Below the pieces are notes generated by a model. It had not been told where the DNA came from, searched no databases, and worked only from the letters and a program-made list of their open reading frames with translations. Positions 10,215 to 21,536 of a stretch of 64,000 nucleotides of DNA are shown here, piece after piece (position 1 is the stretch's first letter; every line of letters starts with the position of its first letter). The stretch is taken from positions 1-64,000 of the forward strand of contig CACAVZ010000004.1 in the NCBI GenBank assembly GCA_902536065.1, in the 5' to 3' direction. A program made the position numbers and the translations under genes. The stretch is from an uncultured Synechococcaceae cyanobacterium. Lineage in GTDB: Bacteria > Cyanobacteriota > Cyanobacteriia > PCC-6307 > Cyanobiaceae.

Positions 10215-12173
10215 TTATAACTCGTTAAAATATTCATATATATCATTTACTGAATTTTTTCCAAGTCCTTTAACTTTTGATAAATCCTCTTTACTAGCTA
10301 TTCTTATCGCGTCTATTGATTTAAAATGCTCAAGCAATTCTCTTATTCTTGATGGTCCTAATCCACTGATTTGGGACAATTGAGATCTATTCATTCTCTT
10401 AGATCTTTTGTCTCTATGAAAAGATAATGCAAATCTATGTGCTTCATCTCTTACCCTTCTTAATAGAAGAACTCCTTTTTGATTTTCATCAGTATCGAGA
10501 GACTTAGTAAAGCCTGGAATAAATATTTCTTCATTTTTTTTTGCTAATGAACATATAGTTACTTCTTCCTCTAGATTTAATTCTTTTAATGCTTTAATAG
10601 CTGCATTTAACTGTCCTTTTCCTCCATCAATCATTATTAAATCAGGCCAATCTGATAGAAGTTCATTGTCTAATTTACTATTCGTTTTATCATTTAATAT
10701 TGAAAAATCCCCTCCACTTTTTTTAAATCTTGACCATTTTTTAAACCTTCTATGTATTACTTCATATATCGAAGCAAAATCATCACTATGTCCTACAAAA
10801 ACGTTTGGATCTTTAATTTTATATTTCCTATAATGCTGTTTAGAAGGAATCCCATCAATAAAAACGACTTGTGATGCTACAGGGTCACTACCTTGTATAT
10901 GGCTAATATCATAACCTTCAATTCTTTTAGGTTGTTCGCTTAATTCAAGTATTTGGGCAAGATCCTCAATTGATGATTCATTATCTTGTATCCCATTTAA
11001 TATTCTATCTAATTCCAATTTTGCATTTTTTAAAACCATTTCTACAGTTTCATGTTTTTTATTTCTTTTTGGGATTAAGATTTTTACTTTCTTTTTTCTT
11101 AGCTCCGTTAACCAATCCTCTATGGTTGATTGTTTTGGCAGGTTATATTGAATAAGAATTTCTGATGGTATTTCTACGGCTTCAACATTCATATAATGCT
11201 CTTCTAATATCTTTTGTAAAATAAGATTTTCATCTACATTATTTAATTTTTGACTATAGCCAATTCTTCCAATAAGCTTACCAGATCTCATTTGGAAAAT
11301 TTGTATACTAGCTACATTTTTTTCTGAAACTATTCCAAAGATATCTCTATTAATTGAAGAATCAGGTATTGATATTTTTTGTGATTCAGTTAATAATTTT
11401 AAACCTGAAATTTGGTCCCTTATTTTTGCTGCATTTTCATAATCTAAATCATTTGAAAATTGCAACATTTTTTTTTCTAAAAATACTTCTAAGTCATCAT
11501 TCCTTCCTTGAAATATCATAGATACTTGCCTCATTATTTTTTTATAGTCGTCAGATGATATTACTTCTTGGCAAACACCTGGACATCTTCCTATTGAATA
11601 ATTCAAACAAGTTCTATCTTTATAGACTGGCCTTGGCCTTTGTCTAAGTGGAAATATTTTTTTTATCGTAAATAGTGTTCTCCTTAATAATCCGACATCT
11701 ACATAAGGTCCATAATATCTATCTAAATTATTTCTATTTCTTCTTCTTCTTGTAATAAATATTCGAGGATATTTTTCACTCCAAGTTATGCAAAGATATG
11801 GATATTTTTTATCATCCTTTAAAAGAATATTAAAGTATGGTTTGTTTGTTTTTATTAAATTTGACTCTAAATTTAGTGCTTCATATTCGCTATCTGTGAC
11901 TATTATTTCTATCTCAGTTATTTGACGAACCATCAAACTTAATCTTGGAGTTAAATCTGAAAAATTATTAAAATAACTACTTACTCTACTGCGTAGTTTT
12001 TTAGATTTACCAATATAAAGTAAATTATTATCTATATCTTTAAAAAGATAGCAACCAGATGACTTTGGAATTTCGGATAATCTTGATTTTAGTAATTCTT
12101 TATTATTAATTAATTTATATTCAATTTTAAAATTATATTTGTTATCTATTTTTTCTATAGAGGAATTACTCAT
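10215..12173 (-). CDS. uvrC: Excinuclease ABC subunit C
   Basis: UvrC makes both incisions during nucleotide excision repair after UvrAB finds the damage. The 652-residue protein shows the full layout: GIY-YIG nuclease (GCYLFKDIDNNLLYIGKSKKLRSR, about 40-65), the cysteine-bearing region NYSIGRCPGVCQ, a UVR motif (DLDYENAAKIRDQI, about 240), the RNase H-like nuclease with GYDISHIQGSDPVAS and MIDGGKGQLNAA, and a C-terminal helix-hairpin-helix pair (SQISGLGPSRIRELLEHF). Length is typical. It begins 9 bases after the end of the flavin-reductase-like gene and probably shares its transcript. Confidence 0.97.
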   Translation of the reverse strand: MSNSSIEKIDNKYNFKIEYKLINNKELLKSRLSEIPKSSGCYLFKDIDNNLLYIGKSKKLRSRVSSYFNNFSDLTPRLSLMVRQITEIEIIVTDSEYEALNLESNLIKTNKPYFNILLKDDKKYPYLCITWSEKYPRIFITRRRRNRNNLDRYYGPYVDVGLLRRTLFTIKKIFPLRQRPRPVYKDRTCLNYSIGRCPGVCQEVISSDDYKKIMRQVSMIFQGRNDDLEVFLEKKMLQFSNDLDYENAAKIRDQISGLKLLTESQKISIPDSSINRDIFGIVSEKNVASIQIFQMRSGKLIGRIGYSQKLNNVDENLILQKILEEHYMNVEAVEIPSEILIQYNLPKQSTIEDWLTELRKKKVKILIPKRNKKHETVEMVLKNAKLELDRILNGIQDNESSIEDLAQILELSEQPKRIEGYDISHIQGSDPVASQVVFIDGIPSKQHYRKYKIKDPNVFVGHSDDFASIYEVIHRRFKKWSRFKKSGGDFSILNDKTNSKLDNELLSDWPDLIMIDGGKGQLNAAIKALKELNLEEEVTICSLAKKNEEIFIPGFTKSLDTDENQKGVLLLRRVRDEAHRFALSFHRDKRSKRMNRSQLSQISGLGPSRIRELLEHFKSIDAIRIASKEDLSKVKGLGKNSVNDIYEYFNEL

Positions 12174-12182
12174 ATATAAAGA

Positions 12183-12671
12183 TTAACCTCCATAATTCCA
12201 GCCAGTTGAAGATAAATTTAGAGAGTCAACATCATTATTCAAATAAGCAGATTGAACTTCTCCTACAAAAACTGTATGGTCTCCATGAATAACACTTCCA
12301 ACAACATTACATTCAACTCCACCAACACTATCAACTAAAATAGGCAATCCAAGTTCACCTAAATTAAATTCAACAGATTCAAATCTGCCTCCTAATGCTT
12401 TTTGGGGTTTAAAGAAAACAGCTGCTAGATCCTTTTGATCACTTTTGAGGACATTTAATGAGAACTTATTGGTGGACTTTATTATTTCATGACTAGAACC
12501 TTCTGCTCTAACAGCCATTACGACTAATGGAGGAGTAAAGGACCCTTGAGTCACCCAACTAGCAGTAAATCCATTCACTTCATTTTTATCTTCGTCTCTA
12601 ACTCCACAAATAAATAATCCGTGAGGTATTTTTCTTAATAAGATTTTTTTTGCTTCTAGATTTAATGTCAT
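12183..12671 (-). CDS. Flavin reductase-like domain protein
   Basis: A 162-residue single-domain protein of the flavin reductase-like (FMN-binding split barrel) family. Family features are PHGLFICGV near 18-26, GFTASWVTQGSFTPPLVVMAVR (about 35-56) and FSLNVLKSDQKDLAAVFF (about 70-88). This fold also forms the C-terminal domain of cyanobacterial flavodiiron proteins; here it stands alone with no metallo-beta-lactamase or flavodoxin domain beside it. It probably binds FMN and uses NAD(P)H, but its acceptor is unknown. It is the first gene of the leftward unit with uvrC, divergent from coaD. Confidence 0.8.
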   Translation of the reverse strand: MTLNLEAKKILLRKIPHGLFICGVRDEDKNEVNGFTASWVTQGSFTPPLVVMAVRAEGSSHEIIKSTNKFSLNVLKSDQKDLAAVFFKPQKALGGRFESVEFNLGELGLPILVDSVGGVECNVVGSVIHGDHTVFVGEVQSAYLNNDVDSLNLSSTGWNYGG

Positions 12672-12730
12672 AATTGATATATCTAATAAACTTATTTTAA
12701 CTAATTTTATTATTCGAACATAATAAATTC

Positions 12731-13204
12731 ATGAAAATTCTTTATCCTGGTACATTCGATCCTTTAACAAACGGGCATATTGATTTAATAGAAAGAGCTG
12801 AAAAAATATTTGGCAATCTAGTAGTTGCTGTTTTAGAAAATACTTCTAAAACACCAACATTTAATCTTGAAAGAAGAATAATACAAATAAAAAATTCTCT
12901 TTCTCATTTACCTAATATTGAAGTTATTGCTTATTCTGGTCTAACCGTAGATTGTGCAAATAATCTAAAAGCTAATCTTATTCTTAGAGGCTTAAGAGCA
13001 ATGAGTGATTTTGAGTATGAACTTCAGATTGCTCATACAAATAAATCTCTTAATAATAATATTGAAACTATATTTTTATCGACAAATACGAATTATAGTT
13101 TTCTCAGTAGTTCTTTAGTAAAAGAAGTTGCAAAATTTGGTGGTGAAATTAATCACATGGTACCCCCCTTTGTTGAGAGGGATTTAAAAGAATATTTTAA
13201 ATAA
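12731..13204 (+). CDS. coaD: Phosphopantetheine adenylyltransferase
   Basis: CoaD joins 4'-phosphopantetheine and ATP to give dephospho-CoA, the penultimate step of coenzyme A synthesis. At 157 residues it is the normal bacterial size. The nucleotidyltransferase signature is clear: [19 protein letters not shown] at 5-23 with the TxGH motif, [20 protein letters not shown] (about 90-110), and the SSSLVKEVA element where other CoaDs have ISSTxVRE. It starts with ATG, is divergent from the flavin-reductase-like gene and converges on dacB with 8 bases between the stops. Confidence 0.95.
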   Translation: MKILYPGTFDPLTNGHIDLIERAEKIFGNLVVAVLENTSKTPTFNLERRIIQIKNSLSHLPNIEVIAYSGLTVDCANNLKANLILRGLRAMSDFEYELQIAHTNKSLNNNIETIFLSTNTNYSFLSSSLVKEVAKFGGEINHMVPPFVERDLKEYFK

Positions 13205-13212
13205 TATTTTTA

Positions 13213-14436
13213 TTAACAAGATTTCAAGTAATAAAGATCACGTAATAATTTAAAAGCTTTTTCTTTATTAATTTTATTAGAATTTTGGATAATGCTTATA
13301 ATTATTGGCCTTTCATTTTTATATAAAAAGCCAGATAATGCAAAAACATTTGAAAGAGTCCCAGTTTTGCCAAAAAACTTTCCAGACAATTCACTATTTA
13401 CAAATCTTTTAGCTAATGTTCCTCTTACTCCAGTAATTGAAAGTGTAGATTGATAAGCTTTAAAATGATTAAAATATCTCATTTTATCTAAAAACAATAC
13501 AATTAACTTTGTTGTAATTTTATTTTTTCGAGACAATCCACTAGCATCTGCAAAGTATGCTTTAGTTGTTGGAAGGCCTTTATTTTCAAGCCATCTTTTC
13601 AATTTTATATAGTCATTATCGTTCCATGTATTTGAGGCATTTTTAAAGAGAGATTCAGCTGTGAAATTATGGCTTTCAGAATTTGTTAGAGTTAATAATG
13701 AAATAATTGGAGTTGAATATATTTTATTAATCTCTTTAATATTTTTTAAATAAAAAGTTTTTTTTGAATCAAAAAAATCTATATATATTTTTGAATTTGG
13801 AAATTTATTTTTTAAATAATTTTTAATGAAAGTTTTTAATGAATAAATATCATCATATTTATTGTGATTACTTTCTATTGCAAGAGATGTAATTGGAGAT
13901 CCATATTCGTAAAGTTTATCAGTATTTGTCCAACCATTAGGCCAATATAATTTTGAATCAATTTCTACAATATTAAAGTTAATAATTTTATTTTCTTTAA
14001 CATTTGAAATTAGTTCTATTATATGTTCATAATTAAGATCTGGATCACCTTGACCATGTAAATAATAATCGTTTTTATTTTTAAATAAGGAAGTTTTTAA
14101 ATTATTGTTTAATTTATATTTACTTAAAACATAAGCTGATGAAAATAATTTTTGATTAGATGCCGGCAACCTTGGAACATCCTCATTGTAGGAACTTATT
14201 ATTTCCCCTTTATCATTAATAATTGATACACTAAAAGAATCATCAAGCGTTTGATTCAATAAAGCATCATAAGTAGGACATATTTTGTTTTTAGTAATTA
14301 TTCCAGGGAAATTAAAATAAAGACTATTTAAAATAGTTATTTTCTGATTTGCTAGTAAATATCTTATTAAGAAAGGAGATGTTACTAATACAAGAGAAAT
14401 TAAGAAAAATGAATAAATTTTTTTTATCACATTCAA
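13213..14436 (-). CDS. dacB: D-alanyl-D-alanine carboxypeptidase, PBP4 (S13) family
   Basis: A penicillin-binding protein of peptidase family S13 that trims or cleaves peptidoglycan cross-links outside the inner membrane. The N-terminus (about residues 7-28) is a single hydrophobic segment, a signal peptide or anchor. Catalytic motifs are SNQK (S93-K96), the second serine motif in DASGLSRKN (about 300) and KTGT near 355. At 407 residues it is shorter than E. coli PBP4, mostly in the middle insert domain. The likely start is TTG at 14436, one base after the DUF1995 stop codon; a GTG two codons later is an alternative. It is the last gene of the dapF group. Confidence 0.88.
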   Translation of the reverse strand: MNVIKKIYSFFLISLVLVTSPFLIRYLLANQKITILNSLYFNFPGIITKNKICPTYDALLNQTLDDSFSVSIINDKGEIISSYNEDVPRLPASNQKLFSSAYVLSKYKLNNNLKTSLFKNKNDYYLHGQGDPDLNYEHIIELISNVKENKIINFNIVEIDSKLYWPNGWTNTDKLYEYGSPITSLAIESNHNKYDDIYSLKTFIKNYLKNKFPNSKIYIDFFDSKKTFYLKNIKEINKIYSTPIISLLTLTNSESHNFTAESLFKNASNTWNDNDYIKLKRWLENKGLPTTKAYFADASGLSRKNKITTKLIVLFLDKMRYFNHFKAYQSTLSITGVRGTLAKRFVNSELSGKFFGKTGTLSNVFALSGFLYKNERPIIISIIQNSNKINKEKAFKLLRDLYYLKSC

Positions 14437-14437
14437 T

Positions 14438-15064
14438 CTATAAATTCACAAAAATAGATTCATTGTCGGGTTTAATTTCAAATTCTTTTTTAAAAAAATA
14501 TCTTTTATTTTCTTCTTTGAAAAGCAACCAGTTATTTGGATAAATATGCATAAGAGCAGCTTTATTTAAAGGCTGCAGAAAATAAATATTTTTCCATGTT
14601 TTGACAAAGTTTTTACGTCGCTCTCTGATAACACTTCCTATACCAATATTGGCATCTTCAAATTTTGGATTTAATGAATAATGAGTACCTTGATAATTAT
14701 TAGACATTGGTTCAAATGAATCGAAATCATATGGCTGAGGTAGTATCGATATCATTGCACTATCTATATTATTTATATTATTTGATTCATTAAATGATTT
14801 AAAAGTAAAAATTTTATCTTTGATATCTGGATAGTCTCTTTGTGCCAAAGCCACAGCACCTTGATCAGCAAATGTTATGAATACATTATTATTTTTAGAC
14901 AATATCTTGTAAATAGTTATTCCAATTCTGTTAAACTTCAATCCTTCAAAATTAAATTCTATAGTAAATCTTTTATTTGAATCTAATAAACTTGGAATAA
15001 TTGCATCCTCCATATTCTTAAGAGATTCATTTAAATCTTTAGGTAGTCTGTAATTGGTTTCCAT
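14438..15064 (-). CDS. DUF1995 family protein
   Basis: A 208-residue protein matching the DUF1995 family of cyanobacteria and plant plastids. Recognisable parts are LPKDLNESLKNMEDAI at the N-terminus, a Rossmann-like middle with VFITFADQGAVALAQRDYPD, a short hydrophobic SAMISILPQPYDFD, and the C-terminal block VIRERRKNFVKTWKNIYFLQPLNKAALMHIYPNNW. No signal peptide or membrane segment is evident. Plant members have been linked to photosystem assembly, but I infer nothing specific here. The ATG overlaps the stop of the cysteine desulfurase by one base (TAATG), a strong sign of translational coupling. Confidence 0.8.
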   Translation of the reverse strand: METNYRLPKDLNESLKNMEDAIIPSLLDSNKRFTIEFNFEGLKFNRIGITIYKILSKNNNVFITFADQGAVALAQRDYPDIKDKIFTFKSFNESNNINNIDSAMISILPQPYDFDSFEPMSNNYQGTHYSLNPKFEDANIGIGSVIRERRKNFVKTWKNIYFLQPLNKAALMHIYPNNWLLFKEENKRYFFKKEFEIKPDNESIFVNL

Positions 15065-16236
15065 TAAAATTTTTCAATACATATTTGAATAAGTTCTAAA
15101 AATTTATCTATTTCTGACTTATTGTTTATTGAACCTAAAGTAACACGAATATTTGAATATAGTTCATCATCTTTTAAACCAATATTTTTAAGTGTTGAGC
15201 TAGGTTTCCCAGATGAACTTGAACAAGCACTTCCACTACTTATGGCTATTTTATTTTCTGACATGAAATTAACAATCTTGTAGGCCCTTATAGGCTCAAA
15301 TAGTTTATTTAATAGTAGAAACGAAATATGATTGGGAAGTCTATGGTTAATACTACCCGTAATCTTTATATGATTATTGTACTTAATTTTTTGAAAAAAA
15401 TAATTTTTGAGTTTATTAATATTATTAGAAGGAAATTCAGTTATATAATCATATAATTTTATTTTTCCTTTAATATTCTTTAATGATTCATGCATTCCAG
15501 CGATTAATGGCAAAGCTTGCGTCCCTTGTCTAATTGAAAATTCCTGAGTAAGTGATATGTCATTATTTTTTAAAATTTGTCTAGACTTTTCTTTTGTTAA
15601 AAGAATACCGATACCTTTTGGACCTCCAAATTTATGGGCAGATAAACTTAAAAAATCACATTTAAGATCTTTCCAACTGAATATTCCATTACTTAATATT
15701 TGAGTTCCATCTAAATGAAACATTATATTTAATTCTTCACATTTGGTACCAATAAATTGGACAGGTTGTATTGTCCCAATTTCACTTTGTCCCCAAATAA
15801 TTGATACAAGCTTAGTATCATTGTTTAAAATGTTTTCGATATTAGTAATATTTAAAATTCCATCATTATTTACCGTCCATTCGTAAATATCCCAATTTTG
15901 TTTTCTTAGTTTATTAGCACAAATAGTTGTTGCTTGATGTTCAACATTTGAAATAACAACCCTACCATTTTTAAAGTTCTCATAAATATTATTAAATACA
16001 ATATTTGTCGATTCCGAAGAACCAGATGTAAAAATTATATCCTCTGCATCTGCTTCAAATATATAAGCAATTTTAGATCTAATTTTTTCAAGATATGTAG
16101 AGCATTTTATCCCTAGCTCATATGTAGATGAAGGGTTATGCCAATAATTCCTGTAAGTTGAATTAATTATATTTAAAACATTCTCAGATAATGGAGTTGT
16201 GGATGCATTATCCAAATAAATAAAATTATTTTCCAT
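15064..16236 (-). CDS. Cysteine desulfurase, NifS/IscS family
   Basis: A PLP enzyme that removes sulfur from cysteine for Fe-S clusters or thiolated tRNAs. The 390 residues include YLDNASTTPLSENV at the start, FTSGSSESTN (cofactor phosphate site), HLDGTQ, the PLP lysine in LSLSAHKFGGPKGIG (near 198) and the catalytic cysteine loop SSGSACSSSSGKPS near 338. The long active-site loop places it in the NifS/IscS group rather than SufS. Its ATG overlaps the dapF stop by one base, and its own stop overlaps the DUF1995 start in the same way. No scaffold gene (iscU/nifU) is adjacent, so the acceptor is unclear. Confidence 0.93.
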   Translation of the reverse strand: MENNFIYLDNASTTPLSENVLNIINSTYRNYWHNPSSTYELGIKCSTYLEKIRSKIAYIFEADAEDIIFTSGSSESTNIVFNNIYENFKNGRVVISNVEHQATTICANKLRKQNWDIYEWTVNNDGILNITNIENILNNDTKLVSIIWGQSEIGTIQPVQFIGTKCEELNIMFHLDGTQILSNGIFSWKDLKCDFLSLSAHKFGGPKGIGILLTKEKSRQILKNNDISLTQEFSIRQGTQALPLIAGMHESLKNIKGKIKLYDYITEFPSNNINKLKNYFFQKIKYNNHIKITGSINHRLPNHISFLLLNKLFEPIRAYKIVNFMSENKIAISSGSACSSSSGKPSSTLKNIGLKDDELYSNIRVTLGSINNKSEIDKFLELIQICIEKF

Positions 16237-17096
16237 TAATTTACTAACATTGATCCTGAGAAAACCTTTTTAGCATTACCGGTCATCATTACTTCACAAT
16301 CGTCATTTGACCAATAAATTTTAAGATTACCTCCTGGTAAGGTTACTATGGTTTGTGAATTACAAAGTCCTAATTTATAAGCTGCTACATGAATAGCACA
16401 GGCACCTGTTCCACAAGCTAAGGTTGCTCCTGCACCTCTTTCCCATACTTTTACTTTGATATTATCTCTATTTAAAATTTGACAAAAATGCACATTAGTT
16501 TTTTCAGGAAATAATTCATTTTTTTCAAATATAGGACCAAGTCTGGAGAGAACAATTGACTCTATGTCTTTTACAAAGAATATTAAATGAGGATTTCCCA
16601 TTCCTACGGCATAACCGATATTATTAAAATCTTTCTCAATAAATTCGTGTGAAGGAATTGAATTTATTTTTTTTTCAATTGTTGTTGGAATATTTTGACA
16701 TTCTAAAATTGGAACTCCCATTTTTACTGTAATTTCATCATTTATATATTTTGCAATTTTTAAACCTGCTTTAGTCTCAATTTTATATTCTATATTTTTA
16801 TTATTCATTGAATCATTTACGTGGAGATACTCAACTAAACACCTAATTCCGTTTCCACACATTTGTGCTTCAGAACCATCAGAATTAAAAATTATCATTT
16901 TTGCATAATTACCTTCATTAGGTTCTTCTATAAAAATCACACCATCTGCTCCAATACCAAATTGCCTGTTGCAAATTTTTTTTATATCAAATATTTTATT
17001 TGTCTTGTAATTTTTATATAATTCATTTCCTCTAGAATCTATTATTACGAAATCATTTCCGTTACCTTGATATTTTTCAAAAGTTATATTTTTCAT
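16236..17096 (-). CDS. dapF: Diaminopimelate epimerase
   Basis: DapF interconverts LL- and meso-diaminopimelate, giving precursors of lysine and peptidoglycan. In 286 residues it shows the GNGNDFVIID start, RQFGIGADGVIFIE, the first catalytic cysteine in QMCGNGIRC (near 78), GNPHLIFFV, and the second catalytic cysteine in RGAGATLACGTGACA (near 228). It is the promoter-proximal gene of a leftward group whose members overlap by one base, and a carboxypeptidase acting on DAP-containing peptidoglycan ends the same group. It is divergent from leuS. Confidence 0.97.
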   Translation of the reverse strand: MKNITFEKYQGNGNDFVIIDSRGNELYKNYKTNKIFDIKKICNRQFGIGADGVIFIEEPNEGNYAKMIIFNSDGSEAQMCGNGIRCLVEYLHVNDSMNNKNIEYKIETKAGLKIAKYINDEITVKMGVPILECQNIPTTIEKKINSIPSHEFIEKDFNNIGYAVGMGNPHLIFFVKDIESIVLSRLGPIFEKNELFPEKTNVHFCQILNRDNIKVKVWERGAGATLACGTGACAIHVAAYKLGLCNSQTIVTLPGGNLKIYWSNDDCEVMMTGNAKKVFSGSMLVN

Positions 17097-17203
17097 TTGT
17101 AGATAATATATATTAAATTTTAATTATAAATTATTCCTTTTAACAATCTATTTCTATTTTATACAATGGATATTAAAATAATAATTTAACAAATAAAAAT
17201 TAA

Positions 17204-19774
17204 GTGATTTCTCCCGATAAACAATATGAGGCTGATACCAATTTATATAATCCATCTGAAATAGAAAAAAAATGGCAGTCAATATGGACAGAAAACAAGT
17301 TATACAAAACAGATGAATTAACTGAGAATAGCGATAAATTTTATGCCTTATCAATGTTTCCCTACCCTTCAGGTAATCTTCATATGGGACATGTTAGGAA
17401 TTATGTTATTACAGACTTAATAGCTCGATTCCAAAGATTTAAGGGCAAATCTGTTTTACATCCAATGGGTTGGGACGCTTTTGGATTGCCTGCTGAGAAT
17501 GCAGCGATTGAAAGAGGAATTAGTCCAAGTGTCTGGACTAAAAAAAATATTTCTCATATGAAGTCACAATTAAAGCTTTTGGGACTATCAGTTGATTGGG
17601 ATAGGGAATTTGCAACATGTGATGAAAATTATTATATTTGGACTCAATATCTATTTTTAGAGTTATACAAGGCAGGTCTTGTATATCAAAAGGAATCAGA
17701 AGTTAATTGGGATCCTATAGATAATACAGTCCTAGCTAATGAACAAGTTGATTCAGATGGTAAATCTTGGAGATCTGGGGCAGTAGTTGAAAAAAAATTA
17801 TTAAAGCAATGGTTTTTAAGAATTACTAATTATGCGGATGAGTTATTGAAGGATTTAGAAAAATTAGATAACTGGCCAGAAAGAGTAAAAATAATGCAAG
17901 ATAATTGGATTGGAAAGTCAATTGGTACAAATATTAATTTCAATATCAATACCAATCCAGAAGAGAAAATTACTGTATTTACAACAAGGCCAGATACTTT
18001 ATTTGGAGTTACTTATTTGGCAATTTCTGTTTATCATTCATTATTAAAAAATATTTCTGATCAAGAAACAATACAAGATATAGAAAATCTTAAACAATAT
18101 TTGAAAAATAATAAAAATAATGAACTTGAAAAAATTGGAATAAAAACTAACTTAACAGCAATAAATCCAGTTAATTCTGAACCTATTCCTATTTGGGTGG
18201 CAAGTTATGTTCTCGATGAATACGGAACAGGTGCTGTTATGGGCGTGCCTGCTCATGATCTAAGAGATTTTGAATTTGCTAAGAAAAATAATATTGATAT
18301 TAAACAGGTAATAATAAAGGATAAAAGTGAACAAAATAAAGAGCTTGAAGAAGCTTATGTAGAAAAAGGATATCTTATTAATTCAAATCAATACAATGGA
18401 ATAGAAAATACTATTGCTAAAATAGAAATTTCAAAGGAGGGAGTAAATAATGGATGGGCTGAAAATAAGATTCAATATCGTCTAAGAGATTGGTTAATCT
18501 CTAGACAAAGATATTGGGGATGTCCTATACCTATAGTTAATTGCAAACAATGTGGATCTGTTCCATTAAAGCAATCAGAATTACCTGTTTCCTTACCAAA
18601 AGATATAGAAATCTCGGCTAACAAGATTAATGCTTTAGGTGAGAATAATAATTGGATAAATACTACATGTCCAAAATGTGGATTAGAGGCAAGAAAAGAA
18701 ACTGATACTATGGACACTTTCATGTGTTCATCATGGTATTTTTTAAGATATCCATCTTCAAAATGTTCTAATAAGCCATTTGAAAAGATTGAAATCAATA
18801 AGTGGTTGCCTGTAGATCAATATGTTGGAGGGGTTGAGCATGCAATATTGCACTTGTTATATGCAAGATTTTTCACTAAAGCCTTGAGGGATAATGAACT
18901 ATTTGAAATTGATGAACCTTTCAAAAAACTATTAACGCAAGGAATGGTTCAGGCGGCAGCCTATAAAAACAATAAAACTGGTAAATATGTTTCCCCTTCC
19001 GATATTACTGACTTATCAAATCCTACAGATCCAATTGACAATTCTAAACTCGAAGTTCTTTTCGAGAAGATGTCTAAGTCTAAATATAATGGAATAGACC
19101 CTGAATCAGTAATTAAAAAATATGGAGCAGATACAGCAAGAATGTTTATATTATTTAAAGCACCACCAGAAAAAGATTTAGAATGGGGAGATACAGATGT
19201 TGAAGGACAATTTAGATTTTTAAGCAGGATATGGAAGCTTTATATAAATTGTGCAAAAGATATAAATAGTAAATCTAATTCCTATCCAGATAAAGAAAAA
19301 AGTTTAATAAAGTCAATGAATATCGCTATAAAAGAAATTTCAAATGACATATTAAATAATCAATTTAATACTGCGATTTCAGAACTAATGAAGTTTTATA
19401 ATTCATTATCAAATTCCATTAATGACGTAAACAATAATTTAAAAATTGATGCTTTAAAAACATTTTGTATTTTGTTGGCTCCATTTGCACCTCATATTGC
19501 AGAAGAAATATGGCATCTTATAGGATTTAAAAAATCTGTACATTTAGAACATTGGCCTTCATTCAATGCCGAGGCACTAAAGGAAGATTCATATGAATTA
19601 GTAATACAGGTGAATGGAAAAGTTAGAGACAAAGTAAATATTAATAATGATATGAGTGAAGATCAAATAAAAAAATTGACTGCTAAAAGACCTAACATTT
19701 TAAAGTGGACTCAAGATAAAGAAATAAGAAAAATAATTATTGTTAAAGGAAAAATTATGAATATTGTTGTTTAA
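17204..19774 (+). CDS. leuS: Leucyl-tRNA synthetase
   Basis: Charges tRNA-Leu with leucine. The 856-residue class I synthetase has the HIGH-type motif in [15 protein letters not shown] (near 52-66), the editing domain with [14 protein letters not shown] and [19 protein letters not shown], a zinc-finger-like region with CKQCG and CPKCG (about 450-490), and the KMSKS loop [13 protein letters not shown] (near 622), followed by the anticodon-binding domain. The start is GTG at 17204, giving [11 protein letters not shown]; there is no in-frame ATG before the conserved [11 protein letters not shown]. Its stop overlaps that of convergent pgi by 4 bases. Confidence 0.97.
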   Translation: MISPDKQYEADTNLYNPSEIEKKWQSIWTENKLYKTDELTENSDKFYALSMFPYPSGNLHMGHVRNYVITDLIARFQRFKGKSVLHPMGWDAFGLPAENAAIERGISPSVWTKKNISHMKSQLKLLGLSVDWDREFATCDENYYIWTQYLFLELYKAGLVYQKESEVNWDPIDNTVLANEQVDSDGKSWRSGAVVEKKLLKQWFLRITNYADELLKDLEKLDNWPERVKIMQDNWIGKSIGTNINFNINTNPEEKITVFTTRPDTLFGVTYLAISVYHSLLKNISDQETIQDIENLKQYLKNNKNNELEKIGIKTNLTAINPVNSEPIPIWVASYVLDEYGTGAVMGVPAHDLRDFEFAKKNNIDIKQVIIKDKSEQNKELEEAYVEKGYLINSNQYNGIENTIAKIEISKEGVNNGWAENKIQYRLRDWLISRQRYWGCPIPIVNCKQCGSVPLKQSELPVSLPKDIEISANKINALGENNNWINTTCPKCGLEARKETDTMDTFMCSSWYFLRYPSSKCSNKPFEKIEINKWLPVDQYVGGVEHAILHLLYARFFTKALRDNELFEIDEPFKKLLTQGMVQAAAYKNNKTGKYVSPSDITDLSNPTDPIDNSKLEVLFEKMSKSKYNGIDPESVIKKYGADTARMFILFKAPPEKDLEWGDTDVEGQFRFLSRIWKLYINCAKDINSKSNSYPDKEKSLIKSMNIAIKEISNDILNNQFNTAISELMKFYNSLSNSINDVNNNLKIDALKTFCILLAPFAPHIAEEIWHLIGFKKSVHLEHWPSFNAEALKEDSYELVIQVNGKVRDKVNINNDMSEDQIKKLTAKRPNILKWTQDKEIRKIIIVKGKIMNIVV

Positions 19775-21354
19775 GAATTTATTTTTTGAATAACTAATGA
19801 ATTTGGATTTGACCAATCGCCTTTAACTAAATAATTGTCATTACCGAAACACATTTCACGGAGTATAAAAAATATGGGTTCACTAACTGAATTATCAAAT
19901 AATGATGTTATGTCATTAATAGAGTATTCTCCACCTTCATCTAATAAATTACTTACTTTTTGTTGATACTCAATAATATTTGCAGCTGCTTTCTTTCCAG
20001 CTTCAACTCCAGGTTGATCATATGCATTTATATTTACCAATTCAGCGTAGAAGGATACAGCCCTCTCAAATAAAGCGATTAAGGCCCCTAGTGAAAAACA
20101 ATTTAACTTTTCTAAAGTAATAGTGATACTTTGTCTGTCTTCACTAGAGAGTGCTGATCTGGTTCCTTGCAAAAAACCAGAAAGATATTCTTTAGGATTC
20201 TCTTTTTCATCAAAAATATTAGTAGATGGAGAATCTAATAATTCAATAAAAATACAAAAGAAATTATCAATACCATCTCTAAGTTGCTGAACATAAGCAT
20301 GCTGATCTGTAGATCCTTTATTACCAAAAACGGAAATACCTTGATTAACTACTTCACCATTCCTATTAAATTTCTTTCCTAATGATTCCATTACCAATTG
20401 CTGAAGATATTTACTAAATACCTGTAACCTATCTCTATATGGTAATACGACCATATCTCTCTTCCCAACGCCATCTCCAGTTAAATACCAAGCAGATGAC
20501 AATAATGCTGCGGGATTATTTTTAAAATCGCTTATACGCGTGGCATCATCCATTAATGATGCACCTCTAATAAATTCAGATATATTTTCATTAATAAGAG
20601 CTAATGGAAGTAATCCAACAGAGCTTGTAATACTAGTTCTTCCTCCAACCCAATCTTGCAAATTAAATATTTTTAACCAATTTTCAGAAGTGGCTTTATT
20701 AAATAACTTACTATCTTTCATAGTTATAGCTATAGCATTAGAATTCCATTCAAGAGAATTGTTTTCGCAGTGACTTTTAATAATTTCCATAGCAATTCTA
20801 GGTTCAGGCGTACCACCTGATTTGCTTACTACTACAAATAATGTTGTTGATAATTCCTGAGATAGCTCTTCTAACTTTTCGCTAATTAAAAAAGGATCAA
20901 CATTATCGATATAAGAAAAATTTAAGCCTCTAGAACACTTCTGTAGTGACTCTGTAATTAGTAATGGTCCTAACCCACTCCCACCAATTCCTATCCATAG
21001 AACATCAGTATACTGCTGATTATCCTTATTCTTAATATCACCATTTAAAATTAGTTTTCCAAATTCAGAGATTGCATTAATATTTGATCTAATTTCCTCT
21101 CCTATTTTTGAAGAAGGTGAAATTGATGGATTTCTAAGCCAATAATGTCCAACTTGTCTGTTTTCATCGATATTTGAGATTGCACCATTTTCTAATTCTT
21201 TTATTGCTGAAAAAACATCTATAAATTTATCTTCTAAATTTTTTATCTCTTTACTTGTGAAATTAATTTTGCTTATATCTAACCAAATATTTAATTTTTT
21301 ATCAAACCAAAGATAATTACAAAATTTATCCCAAGAGTTTAAATCTCCATTCAT
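19771..21354 (-). CDS. pgi: Glucose-6-phosphate isomerase
   Basis: Interconverts glucose 6-phosphate and fructose 6-phosphate, linking glycogen, the oxidative pentose phosphate pathway and the Calvin cycle. The 527-residue protein has [18 protein letters not shown] (about 118), [17 protein letters not shown] (about 175, phosphosugar binding), [49 protein letters not shown] with the catalytic Glu/His region, and the C-terminal QPGVEAGKK. This is the cyanobacterial/plastid-like form, typical in length. It starts with ATG and is divergent from purN across a 182-base, very A/T-rich spacer in which I see no gene. Confidence 0.96.
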   Translation of the reverse strand: MNGDLNSWDKFCNYLWFDKKLNIWLDISKINFTSKEIKNLEDKFIDVFSAIKELENGAISNIDENRQVGHYWLRNPSISPSSKIGEEIRSNINAISEFGKLILNGDIKNKDNQQYTDVLWIGIGGSGLGPLLITESLQKCSRGLNFSYIDNVDPFLISEKLEELSQELSTTLFVVVSKSGGTPEPRIAMEIIKSHCENNSLEWNSNAIAITMKDSKLFNKATSENWLKIFNLQDWVGGRTSITSSVGLLPLALINENISEFIRGASLMDDATRISDFKNNPAALLSSAWYLTGDGVGKRDMVVLPYRDRLQVFSKYLQQLVMESLGKKFNRNGEVVNQGISVFGNKGSTDQHAYVQQLRDGIDNFFCIFIELLDSPSTNIFDEKENPKEYLSGFLQGTRSALSSEDRQSITITLEKLNCFSLGALIALFERAVSFYAELVNINAYDQPGVEAGKKAAANIIEYQQKVSNLLDEGGEYSINDITSLFDNSVSEPIFFILREMCFGNDNYLVKGDWSNPNSLVIQKINS

Positions 21355-21536
21355 TTTATATATTTGTTTCTTTTATTTATTATTCAATTATATCTACACG
21401 AATAGTATATAGATTTGAATCATTTAAATTTGTTTAAATTATTATCTTCAAATAAATATGTTTTTGAATATAAACAATTAAAATTGAGGGTTTTTTTTAT
21501 TTCATATGAATTTATCATTGAATAAAATAAAAAACT

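Noticed and set aside
14349-14543. Rightward 64-residue frame across the dacB/DUF1995 junction
   Set aside because: Antisense to two well-supported genes; low complexity and no motif.
17154-17354. Leftward 66-residue frame over the leuS start
   Set aside because: It lies mostly antisense to the conserved start of leuS and has no recognisable features; it would also collide with the dapF-leuS promoter gap.
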